Source: Pseudonocardia sp. MH-G8 (GTDB taxonomy: Bacteria > Actinomycetota > Actinomycetes > Mycobacteriales > Pseudonocardiaceae). Taken from it: a stretch of 64,000 nucleotides of DNA. This document shows, one piece after another, positions 8,330 through 17,481 of the stretch. Numbering within the stretch: the first letter of the stretch is position 1; each line of letters begins with the position of its first letter. The stretch spans positions 92,032 through 156,031 of the forward strand of contig NZ_NKYF01000024.1 in NCBI RefSeq assembly GCF_002262885.1. The letters run 5' to 3'. The notes below the pieces were generated by a model. The model was given only the letters and a program-made list of their open reading frames with translations, was not told the origin of the DNA and ran no database searches. Position numbers and translations under genes: made by a program.

Positions 8330-8958
8330 GCCGGGACCTCCGTCCGGCGCCGCGCGACCGCGGCGAGCTCCTCCCCGCTCAGGACGCGCGGGGTGCCGAT
8401 CCCGGTCGCGGTGACGTGCAGGGCGCACAGCCACTCCACCAGCCGGGCCCGGTCGTAGGCGGCCTCGAGCGTGTCGCCGTGCGCGACCGCGCCGTGGTTC
8501 TGCATGAGTGCCGCGGTCCGTCCCTCCAGGGCCGCCCGGACGGAGCGGGCCAGCTCGGGGGTGCCGTACGTCGCGTAGCCGGCCACCCGCACCGGCCCGC
8601 CCAGCTGCAGGACGTAGTAGTGCAGCGCCGGGAGCTCGTCGACCACGGTGGACACGGCGGCGCTGTGCAGCCCGTGGTGGTGCACGATCGCACCCGCCCC
8701 GGTCGTGGCGTAGACCGCGAGGTGCATCGGGGTCTCCGACGAGGGCGCGTGCGGCCCGTCCACCCGCTGCCCCGCGAGGTCGACCACCGACACGTCCTGC
8801 GGCTCGATGCGGTCGTAGGGCGTGCCGGACGGCGAGACCGCCACCAGCTCCCCCACCCGCACGCTGACGTTGCCGGCCGTGCCCAGCACCAGGCCGTCCG
8901 CGACCATCCGGCGGCCGCACTCGGCGACCTGGCGGCGAGCGTCGTCCAGGTCGTTCAC
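8326..8958 (-). CDS. Class II (fuculose-phosphate-type) aldolase/epimerase
   Basis: A 210-residue protein of the class II aldolase/adducin family (FucA/AraD). The N-terminal GLVLGTAGNVSVR and SPSGTPYDRIEPQD segments bind phosphate. The glutamate in SSETPMH and the histidines in HHHGLHS and QNHGAV are the zinc site and catalytic residues. GTG at 8958 overlaps the ATPase stop (GTGA), and its own stop overlaps the kinase ATG (ATGA), so all three are tightly coupled. The expected reaction is cleavage of a ketose 1-phosphate to dihydroxyacetone phosphate and an aldehyde, or 4-epimerisation. The exact substrate cannot be read from sequence. Confidence 0.82.
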   Translation of the reverse strand: MNDLDDARRQVAECGRRMVADGLVLGTAGNVSVRVGELVAVSPSGTPYDRIEPQDVSVVDLAGQRVDGPHAPSSETPMHLAVYATTGAGAIVHHHGLHSAAVSTVVDELPALHYYVLQLGGPVRVAGYATYGTPELARSVRAALEGRTAALMQNHGAVAHGDTLEAAYDRARLVEWLCALHVTATGIGTPRVLSGEELAAVARRRTEVPA

Positions 8959-10064
8959 CGGGCACCCACCGGCTGCTCCGCCGGCGTCTCCTCGCCGTCC
9001 GGCACGAGCACGCCCGCGTCCTCGGCCCAGCACACCTCGACCCGTTCTCCCACGGCGACCGAGCGGCTCACCCCGGCGGTGTCGCGCACCTGCCCGCTGC
9101 CGCCGCCGTCGAACCGCACCAGCACGCGCCGGAACGCGCCCTGGTAGACGACGTCGGTGACGGTGGCGGACAGGATGTTGCCTTCCGCCGCAGGCCCGCC
9201 GCGCACGGCGAGGCGCAGGTTCTCCGGGCGCACGACGAGTGCCACCTGGCCTTCCGGCCCACCCGGCGCGCGCAGGCTGCACCACCCGGTGTCGAGCAGG
9301 CCGTCGTGTACCCGGCCGGTGAACACGTTGGAGTCGCCGAGGAACGTCGCGACGAACCGGGACGACGGGGTCTCGTACAGCTGCGCCGGCGTGCCCGCCT
9401 GCTCGATGCGCCCGTCGCGGAACACCGCGATCCGGTCGGACAGGGCCAGCGCCTCGTCCTGGTCGTGGGTGACGAAGACGAACGTGATGCCCAGCTCGCG
9501 GTGCAGCCGCGAGATCTCCAGCTGCAGCGACTCGCGCAGCTTCTTGTCCAGCGCCCCGAGCGGCTCGTCGAGCAGCAGCGCACGGGGCTCGAAGACGACG
9601 GCCCTGGCCAGCGCCACGCGCTGCTGCTGCCCGCCCGACAGCTGCGAGGGCAGGCGCTCGCCGTGCCCGCCCAGGTGCACCAGCTCGAGCGCCTCCGAGA
9701 CGCGCCGCGCGATCTCACCCTTGCCGACCTTGCGCTGCTTGAGCGGGAAGGCGACGTTCTCGGCCGCCGTCATGTGCGGGAACAGCGCGTAGTTCTGGAA
9801 CACCATGCCCAGGTTGCGCTTGTAGGCCGGCAGCTGGGCGATGTCGGCGCCGTCGAGCCCGATCCGGCCCGCGGTGATCGACTCGAACCCGGCGATCATG
9901 TTCAGCGTCGTCGTCTTGCCCGACCCGCTGGGCCCGAGCAGGGTCATGAACTCGCCGGGCCGGATCTCCAGGTCGATGCCGTCGACCGCGGGCGCGGCCG
10001 CCCCCGGGAAGACCTTCGTGAGCCCCGCGACCTCGATCCGGGCTCCGGACGTGGTGTCAGGCAT
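8955..10064 (-). CDS. Pot/Fbp-type ABC importer ATP-binding subunit
   Basis: The 369-residue protein has Walker A GPSGSGKT (44-51), a Q-loop (MVFQNYALFP), signature LSGGQ (142-146), Walker B LLLDEP (163-168), the switch His in VTHDQDEAL and a C-terminal TOBE domain containing ALVVRPENLRL. This layout is that of PotA, the ATPase of spermidine/putrescine-type importers, and of close relatives for iron, thiamine and opines. It overlaps the upstream permease by 8 bp. It powers the two permeases at 10057-11753 together with the divergent binding protein at 12002. What is imported is unknown. Confidence 0.9.
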   Translation of the reverse strand: MPDTTSGARIEVAGLTKVFPGAAAPAVDGIDLEIRPGEFMTLLGPSGSGKTTTLNMIAGFESITAGRIGLDGADIAQLPAYKRNLGMVFQNYALFPHMTAAENVAFPLKQRKVGKGEIARRVSEALELVHLGGHGERLPSQLSGGQQQRVALARAVVFEPRALLLDEPLGALDKKLRESLQLEISRLHRELGITFVFVTHDQDEALALSDRIAVFRDGRIEQAGTPAQLYETPSSRFVATFLGDSNVFTGRVHDGLLDTGWCSLRAPGGPEGQVALVVRPENLRLAVRGGPAAEGNILSATVTDVVYQGAFRRVLVRFDGGGSGQVRDTAGVSRSVAVGERVEVCWAEDAGVLVPDGEETPAEQPVGAR

Positions 10065-10845
10065 TGCGGCGGTTCCTCCTCAGTGCGGTGGCCAGGGCCA
10101 GCAGGGCGGTGGTGACCGTGATGACCACCGTCGACGCGGCGGCGATCGTGGGGTCCACCTCGTTGGTCACGGAGGTGAACATCCGCACCGGCAGCGTCTG
10201 CAGCTGCGGCGACTGGACGAACAGCGACACCACCACCTCGTCGAACGAGGTGACGAACGCGAACACCGCGCCGGACAGCACCCCCGGCATGATCATCGGC
10301 AGCGTGATGCTGCGGAACGTGGCCAGCGACGAGGCGCCGAGGCCGGCCGCCGCGCGTTCGAGCGTGCGGTCGAACCCGCCCAGCGCCGCGCCCACGTTCA
10401 CGGTGACGAACGGGATCGCGAGCACCGTGTGCGCGAGGATGAAGCCAGTCGGGGTGCCGATCAGGCCCCACTGCAGGAACGCGGCGTAGACGGCGATGGC
10501 CACGACGATGCCGGGCACGATGAGCGGCGCCAGGAACAGCCCGTTCACCGCGCCCTTGCCCCGGAAGGCGGTGCGGGAGAGGGCGAACGCGGCGGCCGTG
10601 CCGAGCACCGTCGCGACGACCGTGACGATCACGGCGAGCTGGATCGAGACCAGCAGCGCGTTGAGCCAGCTCGGCTCGGTGAAGAACGTCGCGTAGTGGC
10701 GCAGGCTCCACGAGCTCGGCGGGAACGCGAAGCTGTCCTCGCCGGAGAAGCTGATCGGGATGACGATCAGGGTCGGCACGAGCAGCCACGCCCCGATCAG
10801 GACCCCCACCGCCATTAGCGCCCGGCGCAGGCGTACCGACCTCAC
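10057..10845 (-). CDS. Pot-type ABC permease (PotC-like)
   Basis: This is a 262-residue integral membrane protein with about six predicted segments and the EAA-type cytoplasmic loop (RAAAGLGASSLATFRSITLP) that docks onto the ATPase. GTG at 10845 is chosen because it overlaps the stop of the preceding permease (GTGA); the open frame extends far upstream only as a shadow. The N-terminal portion (VLIGAWLLVPTLIVIPISF) is a typical first transmembrane segment. It pairs with the PotB-like permease immediately upstream. Confidence 0.88.
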   Translation of the reverse strand: MRSVRLRRALMAVGVLIGAWLLVPTLIVIPISFSGEDSFAFPPSSWSLRHYATFFTEPSWLNALLVSIQLAVIVTVVATVLGTAAAFALSRTAFRGKGAVNGLFLAPLIVPGIVVAIAVYAAFLQWGLIGTPTGFILAHTVLAIPFVTVNVGAALGGFDRTLERAAAGLGASSLATFRSITLPMIMPGVLSGAVFAFVTSFDEVVVSLFVQSPQLQTLPVRMFTSVTNEVDPTIAAASTVVITVTTALLALATALRRNRRNA

Positions 10846-11753
10846 GATCCCGCACCCCCGACCAGGCCGACCGGCGCGCCGCCGGTGCGGGTGAGCCGCT
10901 GCACGCCCGCCACCAGCACGAGCGTGACGACCAGCAGCGTCACGGCGAGCGCACCGGCCGCGCCGAAGTCCACGAGCTGGTTCACCTGCACCGCGATGAG
11001 CTGGGCGAGCATCGACTGCTGCGGCGAGCCCACGAGCGACGGCGTGACGTAGAAGCCGAGCGACAGCACCATCACCAGCGTCGCGCCCGCCGCCACACCG
11101 CGCAGCGACAGCGGGAGGTAGACGCGCAGGAAGGCCGCGACCGGGGTGGCGCCCAGCCCCATCGCGGCGTCGACGAGGCGCTGGTCGATGCCCCGCATCG
11201 CCGAGTACACCGGCAGCACCATGAACGGCAGCATCACCTGGGCCATCGCGACGCTGACGCCTGCCGTGGTGCCCAGCAGCCGCGCCGGACCCAGCCCGAC
11301 GGCCGCGAGCAGCCCGTTGACCAGGCCGGTGTCCTGCAGCAGCACGACCCACGCGAAGGTGCGCGCCATCAGCGACGTCCAGAAGGGCAGCAGCACCAGC
11401 GCCGTGAGCACCGCGCGCCACCGGGTCCCGACGATCGTCATCAGGTAGGCGTAGGGGTAGGCGCACAGCACGCACAGCACCGTGACGACGGCGGCCATCC
11501 CCAACGTCCGCAGCACGACCGTGACGACCACGCCGTCCGAGGCCATCCCGGTGTAGTTGCCGAACCCGAGGGCGGGTTCGCTCACCGAGAGCCAGGCCAG
11601 CCGGGCCGCCGGCACCACGAAGAAGACCGCGAGCACGACGACCGCCGGTAGCGCGAGCAACAGCAGCGGACGGGCTCGCGACCTGCGGCGCGGCGCCGCT
11701 GGCACGGTCGCGGCGGGCGCCGCGTCGACCGGGCTGACCGACACCATGGACAC
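10842..11753 (-). CDS. Pot-type ABC permease (PotB-like)
   Basis: A 303-residue membrane protein with an alanine/proline/arginine-rich cytoplasmic N-terminus, then a first transmembrane segment (LLLLALPAVVVLAVFFVVPA) and an EAA loop (DAAMGLGATPVAAFLRVYLP). It is the first gene of the leftward operon and is transcribed away from the binding-protein gene, with a 248-bp regulatory gap between them. The permease pair, ATPase and divergent lipoprotein make a complete importer resembling polyamine/opine systems. Confidence 0.88.
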   Translation of the reverse strand: MSMVSVSPVDAAPAATVPAAPRRRSRARPLLLLALPAVVVLAVFFVVPAARLAWLSVSEPALGFGNYTGMASDGVVVTVVLRTLGMAAVVTVLCVLCAYPYAYLMTIVGTRWRAVLTALVLLPFWTSLMARTFAWVVLLQDTGLVNGLLAAVGLGPARLLGTTAGVSVAMAQVMLPFMVLPVYSAMRGIDQRLVDAAMGLGATPVAAFLRVYLPLSLRGVAAGATLVMVLSLGFYVTPSLVGSPQQSMLAQLIAVQVNQLVDFGAAGALAVTLLVVTLVLVAGVQRLTRTGGAPVGLVGGAGS

Positions 11754-12001
11754 ACCCCACTTCGATCACGCAATCCGGTACGGGTTTCACCAACCGAAAT
11801 GGGAGCGTCGGGGTCACGGCGCGTGTTGTCAACCCTTCGTCGGGCCGGTTACGCAGTCGAAACGCAACGGAGCAGCCAATTCACGTCCACCCTCTTGACG
11901 CCCCTCGGTTGCCCGACCATCCTGCCGGTACCACATCGCGAAGTGCGTTCTGGATGGTGAAACGGCTTCGGCGTCTCGCCCCGTCAACGAAGGTGGTCCC
12001 C
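11754..12001. promoter_or_regulatory. Divergent control region of the DMFase-like locus
   Basis: This 248-bp gap lies between the leftward transporter operon and the rightward binding-protein operon. GTTTCACC (11784-11791) reappears inverted as GGTGAAAC (11956-11963), one near each operon start. TTTC (11785-11788) and GAAA (11796-11799) also form a short palindrome with seven bases between. These are candidate IclR half-sites. TTGACG at 11895-11900 could be a rightward -35, but its matching -10 is weak. The pattern is suggestive only. Confidence 0.35.
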
Positions 12002-13048
12002 GTGCGCAACCGCAGACTCCTGTCCGCACTGGCCCTCTGCGCGGCCGTCTCGATCAGCGCCACCGGGTGCTTCGCCACGGTGGGCGGGGACGCGGGAGCC
12101 GGCGGGACCGTCGTCTTCAGCAACACCGGGGGCGCCCTCGCCTCGATCTTCGCCGACACCGCCTACAAGCAGCTCGCCGAGCAGGGCGTCCAGGTGGCCG
12201 AGGAGTCGCCGAACAACGAGGCGAAGCTGACGGCGATGGTCGAGTCGGGCACCCCGACGTGGGACGTCTTCTACGCCTCGCCCTACCGCACCGTCGCCAA
12301 GTGCGACGTCCTGTTCGAGAAGCTCGACATGTCGCGGATCAACACCGACGGCCTCGACCCCGAGCTCACCTCCGAGTGCGGCGTGCCCGTGCTGAAGTCC
12401 GCGTTCCTGCTGGTCTACAACGCCGACAAGTACGGGGACCAGCCCCCGCAGAGCTGGACGGACTTCTACGACACCACCAACTTCCCCGGCACCCGCGGGA
12501 TCATGAACTACGCCAAGGACGCGGGCATCGAGACCGCGCTGCTCGCCTCCGGCGTGCCCGGTGACCAGCTCTACCCGCTCGACTACGAGCGCGCGTTCGC
12601 CACGCTCGACACGATCCGCCCCTCGGTGCGGTTCTACGAGACCGGCGCCCAGCAGACCCAGGCGCTGGAGTCCGGCGAGGTCGACATGATGCTCGCCTGG
12701 CCGGGCCGCGCCTACGAGGCGGCGAAGAACGGCGCAAACCTGAAGGTCGTCTGGAACCAGCCGCTCTACTACACCGACTCCCTGGGCATCGTGAAGGGCG
12801 CCCCGAACATGGACGAGGCGTACGAGCTGATCAACTCCCTGATCGCGGTGCCGACGCAGGAAGAGATCATGAAGCGCCAGCCCTACGGGGCGGCCAACGC
12901 GAACGCGAAGCCCTCCGAGGACCCGCTGCTGAACTCCTTCATCGCCACGAGCAACGTCACCGGCACCGAGGTGAACCGCGACAACGAGTGGTGGGCGGCG
13001 AACCTCGACGAGGCGACCCAGCGGTGGACGAACTGGGTGAACCGGTGA
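12002..13048 (+). CDS. ABC substrate-binding lipoprotein, spermidine/putrescine-type
   Basis: The start is set at GTG 12002 because it gives a lipoprotein signal: basic VRNRRL, a hydrophobic stretch and the lipobox SATGC with the modified Cys about residue 22. A longer frame from 11909 would bury this signal. The mature ~325 residues resemble PotD-family periplasmic binding proteins: an early VVFSNTGG strand, a central TWDVFYASPYRTVAKCDVL stretch and a conserved MLAWPGRAYEA region. It is anchored outside the membrane and delivers the solute to the divergent permeases. Its stop overlaps the GTG of the first DMFase-like gene, so transport and hydrolysis are directly coupled. Confidence 0.88.
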   Translation: MRNRRLLSALALCAAVSISATGCFATVGGDAGAGGTVVFSNTGGALASIFADTAYKQLAEQGVQVAEESPNNEAKLTAMVESGTPTWDVFYASPYRTVAKCDVLFEKLDMSRINTDGLDPELTSECGVPVLKSAFLLVYNADKYGDQPPQSWTDFYDTTNFPGTRGIMNYAKDAGIETALLASGVPGDQLYPLDYERAFATLDTIRPSVRFYETGAQQTQALESGEVDMMLAWPGRAYEAAKNGANLKVVWNQPLYYTDSLGIVKGAPNMDEAYELINSLIAVPTQEEIMKRQPYGAANANAKPSEDPLLNSFIATSNVTGTEVNRDNEWWAANLDEATQRWTNWVNR

Positions 13049-15300
13049 GGCTGCTCGGCTACGGCGACCGGCTGTCGGTGCCCGCGGGCGGGCGCATCGA
13101 GTTCAAGGTCAGCTGCGAGCTGCCGGAGTTCAGGCCGACGCTTCAGCGGCTGCGCCGCGGCGGGTCGCCGGTGCACGAGTGCGACCTGCTGGAGGACGAC
13201 GTGCTCGACGAGGAGGTCATCGCGAACCTCCCCGCGAGCGTGCCCGGCCGCGTCCAGGTTGCCCACGCCGGCTCCTACGTCGAGGCGGCGGTGCGCGAGG
13301 ACGTCACCGTGCACGGCGCCGGGCTGGCGGCGTGGATCTTCCCGACCCTCCTGGACGGCGAGCACACCGTCCTCGCGCTGACAGCATCCGATGGCAGCGC
13401 CGGGTACCGACTGGCCGTCACGCCCGACGGCGTGGTGCTCCGCAACGCGACCGGGACGGAGCTGGCCCGCCTCGACACGGCGCCGGTGGAGCGCCAATGG
13501 AGCTTCCTGGCAGCGACCCTCTCCCCCACGGGCGAGGCCCGGATGGAACTGCACCGCCCGGGCAGCCCCGCCCCGATGGTTCAGGAAAGCCACATTCATG
13601 AACCTGCAGGGCAGGAAAGTGGCTTTCCTGCCCTTCCGGAGGGGGGCGTGGCGGCCTGGGGTGGGGGCCTCATCCGGGTCGGGGCCGGGGGGCGTGGTGC
13701 GGCCAGCGGGTTCTTCAACGGGCGGATCGCCCGGCCCGTCGTCTCCGTCGCCGGGTGGTCGCCCGAAGCCGCCGCGCGGCTCGCCGCGGGCGCGGCCGCC
13801 GTCGACGTTCTCGGGGCCACCGGGGTGAGCGCGCTCGCGCTGGGTCGCGAGCCCGCCGCCACCACCGTCGCCGACGACGGGGCCGTGACGGCGGGCGGCA
13901 CGATCGTCAACCGGCCGGCGAGCGCCGTGCCCGGCCCGTTCTGGCGCTGCACCGAGACCGACTTCCGGCGCGTCCCCGACGAGTACGACGCCCTGCACCT
14001 GCACGAGGACGACCTCGACGACGCCGGGTGGGAGACCGACGTCGTCCTCACGGTCCCGGCCGGTCTCCCGAGCGGGGCCTACGCGCTGAAGGTGACCGCG
14101 GGCGAGCACGTCGACCGCATCCCGTTCGTCGTCACCCCGCCCGCCGACGCCCGGCCGGCCCCGGTCCTGGTGGTCCTGCCGACCTGGACCTACCTGGCCT
14201 ACGCGAACTGGCGCACCTACGCCGAGTTCGAGGAGGAGCGCGTCGGGCTCTACGGGGAGCGGCGCGGGGTCGACGCCCGCGACCGCTGGCTCGCGCGCCA
14301 CCCCGAGCTCGGGAAGTCCCTCTACGACGTCCACACCGACGGCAGCGGCGTCATGTACTCCTCGCGGGCGCGGCCGATCGTCAACATCCGGCCCGACTAC
14401 TACACCCCCACCACCCGCGGGCTGCGCCACTTCGCCCAGGACCTCTCGCTGCTGCATTGGCTCGACGAGCGCGGCGAGGACTACGCGGTGATCACCGACG
14501 ACGAGATCGAGGACCGCGGCGCCGACGCGCTGTCCGGGCACCGCGTCGTGATCACCGGAAGCCACCCCGAGTACTCGTCGGCCCGGATGCTCGACGCGTA
14601 CGGGTCCTTCACCGCCCACGGCGGCCGGCTCATGTACCTGGGCGGAAACGGCTTCTACCACGTCACCAACCGCCACCCCGGGCCGTCGGGGGCGATCGAG
14701 ATCCGCCGCGCGCGGGGCAGCACCACGGCGTGGGCGTCCGGAGCGGGCGAGGAGCACCTGTCCGGCACGGGCGAGCCCGGCGGGCTGTGGCGCTGGCGCG
14801 GCCGGGCCCCGCAGCGGGCGTTCGGGGTCGGGATGACCGCGCAGGGCTTCGACAAGGCGAGCGGCTACCGCCGGTCCGCGCAGAGCCGCGCGGTCGAGTG
14901 GGTCTTCGACGGCGTGGACGCCACGGTCGGTGAGGTCTTCGGCGACGAGGGCCCGGGCCTGGGCGGTGCGGCGGGCGACGAGATCGACCGCGCCGACGTC
15001 GCGCTGGGCACACCGGCCGACGCCGTCGTCCTCGCGACCTCGGTCGGGCACTCGTCGAGCATCGTGCTCGTCGCCGACGACCGGACGATCTCCTACAAGC
15101 CGCCGGTCGCGCCCGATCCGCGGGTGCGGGCCGACATCGTGGTCTTCGACCGGCCCGGCGGCGGTGCCGTCTTCGCGGTGGGCTCGATCGCCTGGTCCAC
15201 GGCCATGACCCACAAGGCCGGCGACAACGATGTCTCCCGCATCACCGCCAACGTCCTCGACCGCTTCCGCGACCACCCCGGGCCGGTGGCGGGCGCATGA
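13045..15300 (+). CDS. N,N-dimethylformamidase large-subunit-like hydrolase, copy 1
   Basis: The 751-residue protein starts at GTG 13045, overlapping the previous stop (GTGA). Residues 1 to ~300 form beta-rich, lectin-like domains. The C-terminal half has the DMFase large-subunit core, including WTYLAYANWRTYAEFE and SLYDVHTDGSG. It also has the pair His507/Glu509 in GSHPEY and Tyr427 in SLYDVH. Known DMFase, as I recall, binds one iron through Tyr, His and Glu at 440/519/521; the 80-residue spacing here agrees. The family hydrolyses amide bonds of small N-substituted amides. No small (~130-residue) DMFase subunit is encoded nearby. Compared with copy 2 it carries ~18 extra residues (about 180-197) that come from a palindromic repeat inserted in frame. 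Actual substrate unknown. Confidence 0.8.
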   Translation: MRLLGYGDRLSVPAGGRIEFKVSCELPEFRPTLQRLRRGGSPVHECDLLEDDVLDEEVIANLPASVPGRVQVAHAGSYVEAAVREDVTVHGAGLAAWIFPTLLDGEHTVLALTASDGSAGYRLAVTPDGVVLRNATGTELARLDTAPVERQWSFLAATLSPTGEARMELHRPGSPAPMVQESHIHEPAGQESGFPALPEGGVAAWGGGLIRVGAGGRGAASGFFNGRIARPVVSVAGWSPEAAARLAAGAAAVDVLGATGVSALALGREPAATTVADDGAVTAGGTIVNRPASAVPGPFWRCTETDFRRVPDEYDALHLHEDDLDDAGWETDVVLTVPAGLPSGAYALKVTAGEHVDRIPFVVTPPADARPAPVLVVLPTWTYLAYANWRTYAEFEEERVGLYGERRGVDARDRWLARHPELGKSLYDVHTDGSGVMYSSRARPIVNIRPDYYTPTTRGLRHFAQDLSLLHWLDERGEDYAVITDDEIEDRGADALSGHRVVITGSHPEYSSARMLDAYGSFTAHGGRLMYLGGNGFYHVTNRHPGPSGAIEIRRARGSTTAWASGAGEEHLSGTGEPGGLWRWRGRAPQRAFGVGMTAQGFDKASGYRRSAQSRAVEWVFDGVDATVGEVFGDEGPGLGGAAGDEIDRADVALGTPADAVVLATSVGHSSSIVLVADDRTISYKPPVAPDPRVRADIVVFDRPGGGAVFAVGSIAWSTAMTHKAGDNDVSRITANVLDRFRDHPGPVAGA
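13582..13633. repeat. REP-like palindrome inserted in frame in DMFase-like copy 1
   Basis: CAGGAAAGCCAC (13582-13593) is inverted exactly at 13619-13630. Nested inside, GGGCAGGAAAG (13609-13619) and CTTTCCTGCCC (13623-13633) form an 11-bp stem with a 3-base loop. The ~52-bp segment is less GC-rich than the gene around it and uses codons such as ATT, CAT and GAA that are rare here. At the same place copy 2 lacks about 18 residues. The words AAAGCCACATTCATGAA and GTGGCTTTCCTG resemble intergenic palindromes I recall from Pseudonocardiaceae genomes. Insertion without a frameshift is what the sequence shows; the family name is recollection. Confidence 0.65.
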
Positions 15301-17471
15301 GGATCGTCGGATACGCCGACCGGCTCTCCGTCCGCGCGGGCGAGGAGATCGCGTTCTGCGTCAGCTCCGAGCACGACGCGTACGCGCCGGAGATCGTCCG
15401 GTTGCGCCGCGGCGGCTCGGAACGGCACGGGAGCCCACTCGTCGAGGAGCCGGTCGAAGCCGGGTTGCCCGCGACGCTGCCGGGTCGCGTCCAGAGCACC
15501 ACCTCCGGCTCGTTCGTCGAGGCCACCCCCGGCGGCTCCCTCGACGAGCTGGGCCTCGCGATCTGGTTCCAGCCCACCCTGCCCGGCGACGGACCCCGGC
15601 CGCTGCTGGCCGTCGGGGACCTCGTGCTCGAGGTATCGGCGGCCGGGATCGGCCTGCGCCGGGGCCACACCGTGCTGGCCACCCTCGCCGCCGCGCCCAC
15701 CGAGCGACGCTGGGCGTTCGCGGCCGCGACGCTCGACGCCGCGGGCGAGGTGCGGCTGCACCTGCACCGGCCGGACCTGCCGGTCGCCACGGCGGCGTCC
15801 CGCGTGGAGCCGGCCCCGGCGGCCGGGGTGCTGCGGATCGGCTCGGACGGCACGGCCACCGGCAGCCTGGGGCGGACGTTCAACGGCAAGGTGGCGCGCC
15901 CGGTCGTCGCCGCGGCGGCGTGGCCGGAGGCGACGACGGCGGCGCTCGCGGCCGGCGCCGACCCGCTCGCCCTGCTGGTCCCCGCCACGACGAGCGCGCT
16001 CGACCTCGCCGCCGACCCCGGCGGCACCCGCGTGCCCGACCGCGGCGGGTTGACCAGCGGTGCGACGGTCCACCACCTGCCCACCCGCGGCGTGCCCGGC
16101 CCGTTCTGGGCCGGCGCGGAGACCGACTTCCGCCGCTCCCCCGCCGAGTTCGACGCGCTGCACCTGCACGACGACGACCTCGCCGACGCCGGTTGGGCGC
16201 CGGACCTGCGCTGGACCGTCCCCACCGACCTGTCCAGCGGCGTCTACGCGCTGAAGACGAGCGCGGAGGGGGACGTGGACCGGATCCCGTTCGTGGTCAC
16301 CCCGGCCCGCCACGACGCCCCCGTCCTCGTCGTGCTGCCCACCTGGACCTACCTCGCCTACGCCAACTGGCGCACCTACGCCGAGTACGAGGCCGAGCGG
16401 CTGATCATCTACGGGGAGGCGCGCGGGATCGACGAGCGCGACCGCTGGCTGGTCGCGCACCCCGAGCTCGGCCGCTCGCTCTACGACGTGCACACCGACG
16501 GCAGCGGGGTCTGCCACTCCAGCAGGTTGCGCCCGATCGTCAACCTGCGCCCCGACTACTTCACGCCCACCACCCGCGGGTTCCGCCACTACGCGCAGGA
16601 CCTGCTGCTGCTCGACTGGCTCGACGGGCGCGGCGAGCACTACGCCGTGGTCACCGACGACGAGGTCGAGCGCGAGGGCGCGGACCTGCTCTCCCGCTAC
16701 GACGTGGTGCTCACCGGCAGCCACCCGGAGTACTGCTCGGCGGGCATGCTCGACGCCTACCTGGGCTACACGCACGCCGGCGGGCGGCTGATGTACCTGG
16801 GCGGCAACGGCTTCTACCAGGTGACGGCCCGCCATCCCGGGCACCCGGACGCGCTGGAGATCCGCCGCGGCCACGCGGGCGTGGCCACCTGGGTCTCCGA
16901 CCCCGGCGAGGAGCACCTCGCGGCGACCGGTGAGCCCGGCGGGCTCTGGCGGATGCGTGGGCGCGCGCCGAACCTGCTGGCCGGCGTCGGGTTCACCGCG
17001 CAGGGTTTCGACTCCGGCTACGGGTACGCCCGCTCCGCGGCGAGCGCCGACCCGTCGGTCTCCTGGGTGTTCGACGGCGTGAGCGCCCACGTCGGCGGGG
17101 TCTTCGGCACCGAGGGACCGGGCCTGGGTGGCGCGGCGGGCGACGAGCTGGACCGCGCCGACGTCACGCTCGGGACGCCGGCCGGCGCCGTCGTGCTGGC
17201 CTCGTCGGTCGGGCACTCGGAGAAGATCGCGCTGGTGCCCGAGGAGGCCGACCACGGCTACGCCGCTGCGCCGCCCGGCATCCACCCGAAGGTCCGCGCC
17301 GACGTCGTCCTGCTCGGGCGGCCGGGCGGCGGCGCCGTCTTCTCCGTCGGCTCGATCGCCTGGTCGACCGCGATGACACACGAGAACGGCGACAACGACG
17401 TCTCCCGCATCACCGCCAACGTCCTCGACCGGTTCCGGGACGAGCCCGGCCCGGTTCTCGGCGAGCAGTAA
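15297..17471 (+). CDS. N,N-dimethylformamidase large-subunit-like hydrolase, copy 2
   Basis: The 724-residue paralogue of the preceding gene starts at an ATG that overlaps its stop (ATGA). It keeps the same lectin-like N-terminal half, the WTYLAYANWRTYAEYE core, Tyr396 in SLYDVHTDG and His476/Glu478 in GSHPEY, so the inferred metal site is intact. The C-terminal end (GSIAWSTAMTHENGDNDVSR) is almost identical to copy 1, while the N-terminal third differs more. The two may form a heteromer or handle related substrates. Tandem large subunits without a small subunit are unlike the described two-subunit enzyme. Amide hydrolysis is inferred from the family. Confidence 0.8.
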   Translation: MRIVGYADRLSVRAGEEIAFCVSSEHDAYAPEIVRLRRGGSERHGSPLVEEPVEAGLPATLPGRVQSTTSGSFVEATPGGSLDELGLAIWFQPTLPGDGPRPLLAVGDLVLEVSAAGIGLRRGHTVLATLAAAPTERRWAFAAATLDAAGEVRLHLHRPDLPVATAASRVEPAPAAGVLRIGSDGTATGSLGRTFNGKVARPVVAAAAWPEATTAALAAGADPLALLVPATTSALDLAADPGGTRVPDRGGLTSGATVHHLPTRGVPGPFWAGAETDFRRSPAEFDALHLHDDDLADAGWAPDLRWTVPTDLSSGVYALKTSAEGDVDRIPFVVTPARHDAPVLVVLPTWTYLAYANWRTYAEYEAERLIIYGEARGIDERDRWLVAHPELGRSLYDVHTDGSGVCHSSRLRPIVNLRPDYFTPTTRGFRHYAQDLLLLDWLDGRGEHYAVVTDDEVEREGADLLSRYDVVLTGSHPEYCSAGMLDAYLGYTHAGGRLMYLGGNGFYQVTARHPGHPDALEIRRGHAGVATWVSDPGEEHLAATGEPGGLWRMRGRAPNLLAGVGFTAQGFDSGYGYARSAASADPSVSWVFDGVSAHVGGVFGTEGPGLGGAAGDELDRADVTLGTPAGAVVLASSVGHSEKIALVPEEADHGYAAAPPGIHPKVRADVVLLGRPGGGAVFSVGSIAWSTAMTHENGDNDVSRITANVLDRFRDEPGPVLGEQ

Positions 17472-17481
17472 AGGAGCAGGA

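Noticed and set aside
8955..13048. Naming the importer PotABCD (spermidine/putrescine)
   Set aside because: Family resemblance is clear but closely related importers carry opines, amines, thiamine or iron, and the enzymes alongside do not fit polyamine catabolism.
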